DNA of 64,000 bases from Halomarinibacterium sp041392125 (lineage in GTDB: Bacteria; Bacteroidota; Bacteroidia; Flavobacteriales; Flavobacteriaceae). A program made the translations under genes and the position numbers. Shown in pieces: positions 25,698 to 35,900 of this stretch. The stretch is taken from the NCBI GenBank assembly GCA_041392125.1, contig JAWKMR010000003.1:1-64000 (forward strand), given 5' to 3'. How positions within the stretch are numbered: the first letter of the stretch is position 1; the number at the start of each line of letters is the position of its first letter. The notes beneath the pieces are model-generated. The model was given only the letters and a program-made list of their open reading frames with translations. It was not told the origin of the DNA and did no database searches.

Positions 25698-25727
25698 CAA
25701 AAATACAACAATTTTTAAATGCTACAA
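25698..25727 (-). promoter_or_regulatory. Promoter of tRNA-Glu/rpsT
   Basis: On the minus strand TTG (25725-25727) is followed after 19 bp by TATTTTTG (25698-25705), an excellent match to the Bacteroidota -33/-7 pattern. Transcription would start about ten bases before the mature tRNA 5' end at 25677. Confidence 0.7.
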
Positions 25728-25754
25728 GTGCTCTCTATTATTTTTCAAAAAAAA

Positions 25755-27230
25755 TTAATAAGCCTTAGCAAATAGTACCCTTCGCGACGAAGGTTTTCCG
25801 GTAATGATACAGTTCCCGCTAGAAGAATCTCCATCAATAGGAATACAGCGAATGGTTGCTTTTGTTTCGTTTTTTATTTGCTCTTCAGTTTCTGAAGTAC
25901 CGTCCCAATGTGCAGAAATAAAACCACCTTTAGTTTCTAATACTTCTTTAAATTCATCATACGAGGAAACTTCAGTAGTATTTTCTTTTCTGAAATCTAT
26001 TGCCTTTACAAATAAATTCTTCTGAATTTCTTCCAGCAAAACTTTTATTTTACCGGCAGCTTCTTCCTTTTTCATAAATTCTTTAGATAGTGTATCTCTT
26101 CGAGCCACTTCTACCGTTCCATTTTCAACATCTTTTGGACCTATAGCAATACGCACGGGAACCCCTTTCAACTCATACTCATTAAACTTCCATCCAGGTT
26201 TTTGAGTATCTCGATTGTCAAATTTCACTCTAATCCCGAGTGCTCTTAGCTCTTTCATAAGCTCATTAGCTACTTTACTCGCTGCTTCAAATTGTACTTC
26301 ATCTTTATAGATAGGAACAATGACTACTTGGTCTGGTGCTAAGTTTGGTGGTAGCACCAACCCGTTATCATCACTATGAGTCATGATAAGTGCCCCTATC
26401 AATCTGGTAGAAACACCCCAAGAAGTAGCCCAAACATATTCCTGTTTTCCATCTTTATCTGCAAATTTTACATCAAAAGCTTTGGCAAAATTTTGCCCTA
26501 AAAAATGAGAGGTTCCTGCTTGTAATGCTTTACCATCTTGCATTAAAGCTTCAATACAATAGGTTTCTAATGCCCCTGCAAAGCGTTCGCTCTCTGTTTT
26601 TACTCCTTTTATTACAGGGATGGCCATAAAATTTTCTACAAAATTTGCATAGACATGCATCATTTGCTCTGCTTCAGCAATGGCTTCTTCCTTAGTAGCG
26701 TGTGCTGTATGCCCTTCCTGCCATAAAAATTCTGCCGTTCTTAAAAACAAACGGGTTCTTAACTCCCAACGCACTACATTAGCCCATTGGTTTACTAAAA
26801 TTGGTAAATCTCTATAGGATTGAATCCATTTACGGTAGGTATCCCAAATAATAGTTTCGGAAGTAGGTCTAACAATTAACTCCTCTTCCAGTTTGGCTTC
26901 TGGATCAACCACAATACCTTTTCCAGATTCATCATTCTTTAATCGATAATGTGTTACCACAGCACACTCTTTGGCAAAACCATCTACGTGACTTGCTTCT
27001 TTACTGAAATACGATTTTGGAATAAATAGCGGAAAATACGCATTTTGATGTCCTGTTTCCTTAAACATTCTATCCAGTTCTGCTTGCATTCGTTCCCAAA
27101 TAGCAAAGCCATACGGCTTGATAACCATGCAACCTCTTACCCCTGAGTTTTCTGCTAAATCTGCCTTGATTACCAGTTCATTATACCATTTTGAGTAATC
27201 CTCTGCACGTGTGGTTAAGTTTTTTCCCAT
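25755..27230 (-). CDS. proS: Prolyl-tRNA synthetase (archaeal/eukaryal type)
   Basis: The 491-residue class II synthetase charges tRNA-Pro. It opens with TTRAEDYSKWYNELVIKADL, has class II motif 2 around RWELRTRLFLRTAEFLWQEGHTAHAT (split residues about 150-175), and lacks the large bacterial-type editing insertion. It ends in the typical C-terminal region finishing KAY. This shorter archaeal-like form is usual in Bacteroidota. A promoter is seen upstream at 27285-27292. Confidence 0.96.
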   Translation of the reverse strand: MGKNLTTRAEDYSKWYNELVIKADLAENSGVRGCMVIKPYGFAIWERMQAELDRMFKETGHQNAYFPLFIPKSYFSKEASHVDGFAKECAVVTHYRLKNDESGKGIVVDPEAKLEEELIVRPTSETIIWDTYRKWIQSYRDLPILVNQWANVVRWELRTRLFLRTAEFLWQEGHTAHATKEEAIAEAEQMMHVYANFVENFMAIPVIKGVKTESERFAGALETYCIEALMQDGKALQAGTSHFLGQNFAKAFDVKFADKDGKQEYVWATSWGVSTRLIGALIMTHSDDNGLVLPPNLAPDQVVIVPIYKDEVQFEAASKVANELMKELRALGIRVKFDNRDTQKPGWKFNEYELKGVPVRIAIGPKDVENGTVEVARRDTLSKEFMKKEEAAGKIKVLLEEIQKNLFVKAIDFRKENTTEVSSYDEFKEVLETKGGFISAHWDGTSETEEQIKNETKATIRCIPIDGDSSSGNCIITGKPSSRRVLFAKAY

Positions 27231-27284
27231 AATCCTTTATTTGGCATAAATATTGTGCCTGTGTTAAAAGTTATTTTGTTTCGG

Positions 27285-27312
27285 CAAAACTACTTATTTT
27301 TATAATGTCCAA
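27285..27312 (-). promoter_or_regulatory. Promoter of proS
   Basis: On the minus strand TTG (27310-27312) is followed after 17 bp by TAGTTTTG (27285-27292), matching TAnnTTTG. The start codon is about 55 bp downstream. Confidence 0.55.
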
Positions 27313-27329
27313 CAATTAAATTCAGTGTT

Positions 27330-28352
27330 ATGAGAATCCTTTTTACCTCTCTAAAAAAAATAATACCCTTTATAGTTATTGGAATTCTCTCTCTATTTTT
27401 CCAAAGTTGCTCTTCTTCTCAAAGTGTAGCAGATAGAGATGGGATTTACAATACTACTCCAACAGCTAATACTGAATACGCCACAGAAAGCGAGACTGAC
27501 GACAAAAACAATTACTACAAACAATACTTTAAATCTAAAACTAGTTTGTACGATCAACTTCCTGAAGAAGATGTGATTTTTACAGATATAGAGTCCTATT
27601 CTACTTCCGAAAGTTTAGATGATGATGGTTATGTTATTACCGAAGAAAAGGAATATGATGATCTTGAGTCCTACGGTTCTTGGGGAAGCAACACTAAAGA
27701 TGTGACTGTAAATGTATACAATACAGGATGGGGTTATGCAGGCTGGGGATATACCGGTTGGTACGGACACGGATGGGGTTGGGGATATGGAGGATGGTAT
27801 CGCCCTTGGGGTTATTATAGTTACTGGGGAAGCCCTTATTGGGGATGGAACATAGGTTACTGGGGTGGTTTTTATAACCCCTGGTATTGTTCACCCCACT
27901 ATTATAACCCTTATTTCTATGGCGGATATTATGGTAAAGGGGGTCACTACTATGCTTCTAATTATAATCGGGGTAGACGAAATTCCAATTATATTGCAGG
28001 AAGATCCGCCTACAATAGAGGAAGATCCAATGTTGCAACTTCAGGAAGAGGGTATTCAAACTCTGAATTAAATAGAAGATCCTCGCGAAACAACAGTTCT
28101 ATCTACAGAGGTCGCCCTAATACAAATTCAAGTACTTCAAGACCTAATTCAGGTTATACCAGACCTAATACCACTCGACCTAATTACAATAATACGAGAC
28201 CGAGTAATACCCGCCCAAATTATAATAATACAAGACCTAGTACAAACACTAGACCGAGTTATTCAAGGCCTTCCACAAATTCAGGAGGATCAATTAACCG
28301 AGGAGGAGGATCTTCTAGAAGCAGTGGTGGAAGAAGAGGCGGTCGCGGTTAA
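27330..28352 (+). CDS. Gly/Tyr/Trp-rich low-complexity lipoprotein of unknown function
   Basis: The 340-residue protein has a lipoprotein signal peptide (lipobox FQSC, cysteine near residue 27). An acidic Ser/Thr/Tyr-rich segment to about residue 120 is followed by an aromatic segment with WGYAGWGYTGWYGHGWGWG-like turns (about 130-205), then an Arg/Asn/Ser/Pro-rich tail with repeated RPNYNNTRP units and an end rich in GGRRGGRG. No catalytic motif is seen. It ends 29 bp before a FadL-type porin gene and is probably co-transcribed with it. The composition suggests a disordered or aggregation-prone cell-envelope protein. Confidence 0.7.
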   Translation: MRILFTSLKKIIPFIVIGILSLFFQSCSSSQSVADRDGIYNTTPTANTEYATESETDDKNNYYKQYFKSKTSLYDQLPEEDVIFTDIESYSTSESLDDDGYVITEEKEYDDLESYGSWGSNTKDVTVNVYNTGWGYAGWGYTGWYGHGWGWGYGGWYRPWGYYSYWGSPYWGWNIGYWGGFYNPWYCSPHYYNPYFYGGYYGKGGHYYASNYNRGRRNSNYIAGRSAYNRGRSNVATSGRGYSNSELNRRSSRNNSSIYRGRPNTNSSTSRPNSGYTRPNTTRPNYNNTRPSNTRPNYNNTRPSTNTRPSYSRPSTNSGGSINRGGGSSRSSGGRRGGRG

Positions 28353-28381
28353 ACTTTGCATCTCATTTTAAAACTTACTAA

Positions 28382-29899
28382 ATGAAAAGAAACTTTTTCT
28401 TACTCATAGGGCTTATCTCATTTTCAATTTTAAAGTCCCAAAACATTACCGACGCACTACGATATAGTAACGAGAATATAGAGGGTTCAGCAAGATTTAG
28501 CGCCTTAAGTGGTGCTTTTGGAGCCCTTGGTGGAGACCTATCTGCAATTGGCATTAACCCTGCCGGCAGTTCAATATTTCTAGACAATACAATAGGGGTT
28601 TCTTTTATTGTTAATACAAAAAAAACTCAAAACACCTACTTTAATTCCACTGTTGAAAATTCGTATTCAGACTTTGAAATTAATCAATTAGGAGCTGTGT
28701 TTGTTTGGAATAACAATAATGAAAATTCGAATTGGAAAAAATTTACCCTCGGAATTAATTTCAATACACAAAACAGCCTCAATAATGAATTTTTTGTAGT
28801 GGGAAACAACACACAAAGTTTAGGTGATTTCTTCCTGAGTGCTGCTCAAGGTCTTCCTTTAGATCTATTACAATTAAGAAGTGATGAATCTATTTCAGAT
28901 CTCTATGCCTATTTGGGCGAAACTGAAGGAACCTATGCTCAAAACGCTTTTCTCGGTTATCAAGCCTATATTTTTGATCCCGTTGAAGAAACTCCTAACA
29001 ATACTGCCTATATTTCCAACTTTGGGACAGGAACTTACGCTCAAGATTATGCCTTTGCTTCAAATGGATATATTGGAAAATATTCATTTAATATAAGCAC
29101 TCAGTTTAAAGATCAATATTATTTTGGGATTAACTTTAATGGACACACCATTGATTATAGACACACTACTTTTTTGGATGAAAATAACTCTAACAACAAT
29201 AGTAATATCAAAAGCATTTATTTTGAAAATCATTTGTCCGTCCTTGGTAATGGATTTTCCATGCAACTTGGAGCTATTGCAAAACTCCATGAAAACATAA
29301 GGGTTGGATTAACATTTGACACCCCAACTTGGTTTACTATTTCTGAAGAAACAAATCAGTATTTAGAATCTACTTTTGTTGAAGGTGAAGATTCTTTTTC
29401 AGTTTCAATCAATCCAAATATTATCAATGTTTTTAGTGATTATAAACTTACTACCCCCGGAAAAATTTCGGCAAGTGGTGCTTATATCTTCGGAAAATCT
29501 GGATTAATAAGCCTAGATTATTCATATAAAGACTACGCTTCCATCAAATTTAAACCTTCTTCGGATTCGTATTTTCAAACATTGAACAAAACTATTTCAA
29601 ACTCTTTAAAAGGCGCCTCTACTATAAAGTTAGGAGGAGAGTACAGACTACAACAGCTAAGTTTTAGAGCTGGATTGCAATTTTCAGAAAGTCCATATAA
29701 AGACAAATCTATTTTAGACGATAGCCAAGGATATTCTCTTGGTATTGGGCTTAACATAGGAAATTATAATCTGGATCTAGCTTACGTTAGAACTGAGCAG
29801 AATTCCAAAAATGAAATATTCAATTCTGGCCTTACAACTTCTTATTCTTCCATTGAAAACCAAAACAATTTTTTAATTACTTTAGGAATTAACCTATAG
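28382..29899 (+). CDS. OmpP1/FadL/TodX-type outer-membrane transport protein
   Basis: The 505-residue protein has a signal peptide (MKRNFFLLIGLISFSILKSQ) and the FadL-family opening NITDALRYSNENIEGSARF followed by SALSGAFGALGGDLSAIGIN, which forms the hatch region with the conserved NPAG motif. The rest has alternating beta strands typical of a 14-strand barrel and ends NNFLITLGINL. FadL-type porins move hydrophobic molecules across the outer membrane. The substrate here is unknown. It follows a low-complexity lipoprotein gene. Confidence 0.85.
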   Translation: MKRNFFLLIGLISFSILKSQNITDALRYSNENIEGSARFSALSGAFGALGGDLSAIGINPAGSSIFLDNTIGVSFIVNTKKTQNTYFNSTVENSYSDFEINQLGAVFVWNNNNENSNWKKFTLGINFNTQNSLNNEFFVVGNNTQSLGDFFLSAAQGLPLDLLQLRSDESISDLYAYLGETEGTYAQNAFLGYQAYIFDPVEETPNNTAYISNFGTGTYAQDYAFASNGYIGKYSFNISTQFKDQYYFGINFNGHTIDYRHTTFLDENNSNNNSNIKSIYFENHLSVLGNGFSMQLGAIAKLHENIRVGLTFDTPTWFTISEETNQYLESTFVEGEDSFSVSINPNIINVFSDYKLTTPGKISASGAYIFGKSGLISLDYSYKDYASIKFKPSSDSYFQTLNKTISNSLKGASTIKLGGEYRLQQLSFRAGLQFSESPYKDKSILDDSQGYSLGIGLNIGNYNLDLAYVRTEQNSKNEIFNSGLTTSYSSIENQNNFLITLGINL

Positions 29900-29921
29900 T
29901 AATAATAAATGCCCATCAATA

Positions 29922-29947
29922 AAAAAGCCACTGAATAGTGGCTTTTT
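29922..29947. terminator. Bidirectional intrinsic terminator between the FadL-type gene and the repeat adhesin
   Basis: AAAAAGCCACT (29922-29932), loop GAAT and AGTGGCTTTTT (29937-29947) form a perfect stem with A and T runs, serving both convergent genes. Confidence 0.92.
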
Positions 29948-29970
29948 CTATTAATGATTTAATTTGTTTG

Positions 29971-32900
29971 TTATCGTTTCAAGGTAAAATGCCCTGTAAA
30001 AGTTTTGTTGGTTTCATCCTCGGTATACTCTACCCTGAACCAGTAATCACTCGAGGGTAACGGTGACCCATTGTAGGTACCATCCCATCCCGGGCCACTG
30101 GGACTAATCTGCTTGAGCAACTTCCCATAACGGTCAAAGATATAAATCTTTGCTGTAGGATCGTACTGCGCTATCCCTATGATGTTCCACGTATCGTGGT
30201 ACCCATCCCCATTGGGGGTCATATACTCCGGATAGTCCACCACCCCTACCTCTAGGGTTACCGTTCCACAGCCATTGGCATCACTAATGGTAATGGTATG
30301 CACCCCAGGGTCCACTCCCGTAAAGGTATCCTCCTGTTGGAAAGGACCTCCGTCCAACTGGTACAACCAATCCCCACTGCCCTGGGCAACAGTTACCGTA
30401 ATCACGTGCTCATCGGCAAAGGCCCCACTGGTCACATCGGCACTGTAGACCAACGGCGGCGAAGAGGCTACCACCTGGGTGGTCACTTCCGCCTGACAGC
30501 CCGTAGCCATCTCCGTCACCAGCACACTGTAACTACCCGCACTAAGTGCCAACAACGAAGGTTCTATATCATTAGGAAGGATCTGTCCCTCAAAGGACCA
30601 TACAAAGGTATATAGACTAGGATCCAGACCCGTATCCAACAGCGGAGGGGACGAAGCCCCGGACTCCTCCTCTATAGGATTCCCGTTGCCGTCCACACAG
30701 ATACGGTAACGCTCCTCCAAAATAAACGGAGGCAGCTGCTCTACCTTCAAAATCACCGAGACCACCGCATAACAAGCAGCCGTATCCTCAGGATCTACCA
30801 AATTGGTCACCCGAGCATAAATCTTCTGAGGATTCACCACATTGGGGTAGGGTTCCGGCAATGCATTGATCCCCAAGTCTGCATCTTCCTGACTCCCGTG
30901 AAAACTCAACCCAAACTGTGTCGGATCCTGACCATTCAAAATCGCTGACGCCAAGGCTTGCGCCTGTATATCGCCTTCTGTATTATTACCCGTATCGAAC
31001 AACTGGAACAGCCCAAATCCATCACTATCACCTTCATTGTCACAGATTACATACGCCGCCGATGGCTCACTGGCCGTAGCTCCCTCTTTCACAATTAAAT
31101 CAAAACTTAAACTTACCTCCTCGGTCACAGGATCCACCTGGCTGGAAACATAACAGTCCGTATCCCTATGGACAATCCGAACATAAATCGTCTGAGGATT
31201 TACCGTATTGGCATACGAGTCCGCATTGTTTATTCGGTTGCTGTCGTTCTGGGCATCATCTATCGTCTCATAATAGCGAACCTCATAATCCTCCGGTAAC
31301 TGAGCCCCCAGCAACAAACCATCGTTCTGGGTTAAATCAAAAATCCCTATCCCATCAAACTCTACCTCGCATACAATCAAATCTTCCGCCTGTCCTTCTG
31401 CGTTGGGTAACGGGGCCACTATCAATTCCAAAGGAACTATGATATAGCAGGCAGGATCCTCTGCCGCAACATCTCGTGTTACCCGTACATATACCGTCTG
31501 TGTATTGGCTTCTATATTTCGGTAAGTCGTAGGATCCAATATCTCTGTACCTAACACGCCCAAATCCGCAGCCTCGAAGGTCTCGTAATATAAAATACTC
31601 ACATCTGTCTGCCCTATGAGAATATCCGCCTGGCGATCCGTCAAATTAAAATACGAAAATCCATCGGTAGCATCCGCATCGTCATCCGTACCGTCGCCAT
31701 CCACATCCCCTGCAGTACCGTCACATATCACCAAAGGATCGGGATCTCCCGCCCCGGGATTGGGCAACACACGAAGGGTCAATATCGTACGCACCTCGCA
31801 CCCACCCAACTGTGGATCGCCAAATACGCTTACATACAGCTCCTGAGGGTTTGCAACATTGTTATTCTCATCATAGTTCTGATGTGACGTAGGATCAACT
31901 ATAGGATTGTTGTTATCCTGGTCATCCTCAGTTAAATAATAATACACCGTGTAGCTGGGATCTCCGCCTGTAATGTCTATATCGTTCATCGTTAAATCAA
32001 AGGTGCTGATCTCATCGATAGCCGTACTGCCATTTAACTCGTCATCACACAACTCCATTACAAATGGACCGCCTCCCAATACCGGTAAGCCTACAACCGT
32101 TAACGTAAAAGGAGTCACACGACCACATCCCGTGGTAACATTAGTCACACGGACCCAAACATCCTGAACAGGGGTCACTATATTTGTATACGCCTCCGGA
32201 ACCAAAATAGGATTAACACCGGTATCAGCATCCGTTTGACTTTCATGATAACTCACCGCAAATTCTTCCACAGGATCATTCGCCCCAAGAGCCAATTCTG
32301 CATTGCTCAACAAATTAAACGCATAGAACCCATCACCATCTTCATCACAACCCACCAAATTCAATTCCTCAGGATCCTCCGGTGACAACGGTAAATCACG
32401 TACCTGCAACTGAAATCGCGTGGTCGTATAACAGGCATTTACCCAAGGGGAAGGAGGCGCAATATCGCGCTCCACTCTCACGTAAATCGTCTGATCGTAG
32501 GCAACAATGTTTGAATAGGGGTCCGTAAGTGCAAAGAAAGGATCTCCCAACTCTGCCTGGGCCTCCGTCTCATAATAGGTAATTAATACATTCACATCCC
32601 CATTGGCTATCTCTGCGTCCTTACTACTTAAAATAAAATTATTGTAAAAACCATTGGTACCCTCTTCCACACAGCCTACCAAAGCACTTATCTCCAACTC
32701 TGGCAAGGGCGCAGGGTTTGCCTCTACCGTAATGACAAAACTCGTCAATGCAGGACAACCCTCTCCATTGTATACCGATACATAAATCTCCTGATTCGGA
32801 GTGAGAATGTTTTGATAGGCTTCCGGGGTCGCAATGGGAACATCATTGGTCTGGTCATCCAGTGTCGCATAATAAATCACCGTCAAGTCCGGATTGCCCA

Positions 32901-35900
32901 AATCTATCAACGCTGTGTTCTGTGTCAAATCAAAGGTCGATAAACCATCGATAGTACTGCCACTTTCTGCATCGTCACAGGCATACAAATCGTTGCCCGT
33001 ACCTATCAATGGAAACTCCCCTACCTCCAGTTCAAAGAAACTAATCCTATAACAACCCGTAAGAACACTATCCAACCGTACCCAAATGGTCTGGCCACCA
33101 CTCACAAATGCATCCGCAGGGGTAATGGCATTTAATCCAGCCTGGGCATCGGCCAAACTCGTATAATATACGGGTCCCGTATAATCAATGTTGCTCCCTA
33201 TAACATGTTCATCGTTATCTGTCAAATCAAACAACGCCTGACCGTCCCCATCGTCATCGCACGCAAATAAGTCACCGAACTCTGCTGTAGGTGGAAACGG
33301 CAACGGAACCACAATCAGCTCCAACTCCACGATCGTATAACATGGCAGTTCCGCCGGGGGAACATCAAAGGACACCCGAGCATAGACTATCTGACTGTAG
33401 GGTGTAATATTCGTATACGGACCTACTATCTCCGTCCCGGCCAGCCCCTCCTGGGCAGCCAATAGCGTCTCATAGTATAATACCGATACATCCGGATCAC
33501 CATCCAAAATCTCCCCGTTGCGAAGGGTTAAATCAAAACCACTCGATATACCATTGTCAAAATCGCCCGTGGTATCTTCATTGTCACACAAACTTATCGC
33601 AGTAGGGGACATATTAGGCGTAGGGTTAGGCAATACCGTTAAGGTTACCGTAACTACCCGACGACATCCAAACAAACTCGATATCCGAGCAACTACCGTC
33701 TCCGGGGTAATCGTATTCTCATACATCGTAGGATCCGGTATCGGATTGTCCAATACTTCATCCCCGGGGGTCGCATACCAAATTACCGTAAGGTCCGGAT
33801 CGCCGCCCGTAAGTATCGTATCCTGTGTCGTTAAATCAAACGTACTAATCTCATTGGTAAGGTCGCCCGTACTGTCTTCATTATCGCACAACTTAAACTC
33901 AAAAGGACCTAAGTTTGGCGGAAGCGGATCCACTATCAACTCTAAAGGAACAATGTCATAACAACCACCGGCTCCATTAGGGTTCGGAGGACTCGTGCTA
34001 GACGCATTGCCAACCACCAATATCCAGATATACTGCTGGGGGTTCGAGGTGTTCGTATAGTTCGTCGGATTGGGTATCGCCAAGGAAAAATCAGGGGCCG
34101 TCAGCGCCACGTCTCCCGCAGCAATCGCATCCAACTCATCTTCATAATAATACAAATCAAACTCCAAAGGATCCATACCGCCCAAGACCTCTGGTTCCAC
34201 CACCGTTAAATCAAATTGCGTAAAACCATCGCCCACAGCATCATCACACACTCGTAATGGCCCGGGTACCGTAGCCACAGGGCTATCTCTAACCTCCAAT
34301 GGAAGTTCCACCACTGTATAGCAGCCTGTACTAATACGCTCTAGTCGTACCCATACCGTATCATTGTACGGATCGTCATTAGCGTACGGATTGGGTAACG
34401 GTAATATCGCATTGACCGCATCGAGCTGCGTCCCATAGTAACTCACCGCCAAATCCAAATCGCCGCCCGTGATGCCCGCATCGGCCAAAGTCAAATCAAA
34501 TTCCACAAACCCGTCATTATCATCGTCACAAACCACCAAAGGCTCCAAAGGACTCGTCGCCGGGGTAGGATTCGGAAGGACCGTAAGGGTCATCGTAACT
34601 ACCGTGCGGCAACCTCGCTGACTCTCTATCCGGGCAACTACCGTCTCCGGAGTAATCGTGTTCTCATACATCGTAGGATCCAATATCGGATTGTCTGCCG
34701 CTTCATCAGCCGGGGTCACATACCAACTCACCGTAAGGGTCGGATCGCCCCCCGTTAAAATTACGTCCTGAATCGTCAAATCAAACGTACTAATCTCATT
34801 GGTCAAATCTCCAGTGCTGTCTTCATTATCGCACAAATCCAACTCAAAGGGGCCTAAGTCCGCAGGCAACGGATCCACGATCAACTCCAAAGGAACAAGG
34901 TCATAACAACCACTGGCTCCATTAGGGTTCGGAGGACTCGTGCTAGACGCATTGCCCACTACCAAGATCCAGATATACTGCTGGGGGTTCGAAGTATTAA
35001 TATAATTCGTCGGGTTGGGTATCGCCAACGAAAAATCTGGAGCCGTCAACGCGACATCCCCCGCAGCAATCGCATCCAACTCATCTTCATAATAGTACAA
35101 ATCAAACTCCAAGGGGTCCATACTACCCAATACCTCAGGAGCAACTACCGTTAAATCAAAACTCGTAAAACCATCCCCCACAGTATCATCACACAAACGC
35201 AATGGCTGTGGCTCCGTAGCCACTGGACGATCCCGAACCTCTAACAACAACTCTACCACCGAATAACAACTCGTACTCAAACTCTCAACCCTAGCCCATA
35301 CATTATCATTGTAGGGATCATCATTAGGATACGGAGTAGGCAAAGGTAAAATCCCATTCTCTGCATCCAACTGCGTCCCATGGTAGGTCACCGTGAGGTC
35401 CGGATCGCCGCCCGTTATGTCAAAATCAGCTAAACTTAAATCGAAAAAAGTAAATCCGTCGTTATCATCGTCACAAAGAATTAAGGGTTCGGGATTAGGA
35501 TTTATAGTAGTAGGTGGAGGTGCAAATTCTACAAAGAGCGTTCCTTCAGTAACACATCCTGCGGCACCACCAAAGGTGACAATCAATTTATAATTTCCCG
35601 TAACTGTTACATTTACAGTTGGACCCGTTTCAGCAGGAACAAAAGGTACAAATACTCCGGAACCTAAAGGGTCTTCATACTGCCACTCGTAAGTTGTTCC
35701 GTTAGGCACATCCAGGTCTGGAATGATTGTAAACGTTTCTCCTTCGCATCTTGCCGAGTTATTGGCAACAGTAAGATCTACCCCCAAATCTACATCCCCA
35801 ATATTAAAAGAACCTGCTTCAAGAAATACAGCTATATCGAAAGCGTTATCAGACTCATCTGCAATAACCAGTTTAATAGTGTATGGATTTCCTACAATCA

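Noticed and set aside
33518..33961. Plus-strand frames of 60-150 codons inside the giant repeat gene and the P-domain gene (also 8878-9273, 11555-11971, 30298-30615).
   Set aside because: They are antisense to clear coding sequence, have repetitive composition reflecting the repeats, and no signal peptide or motif.
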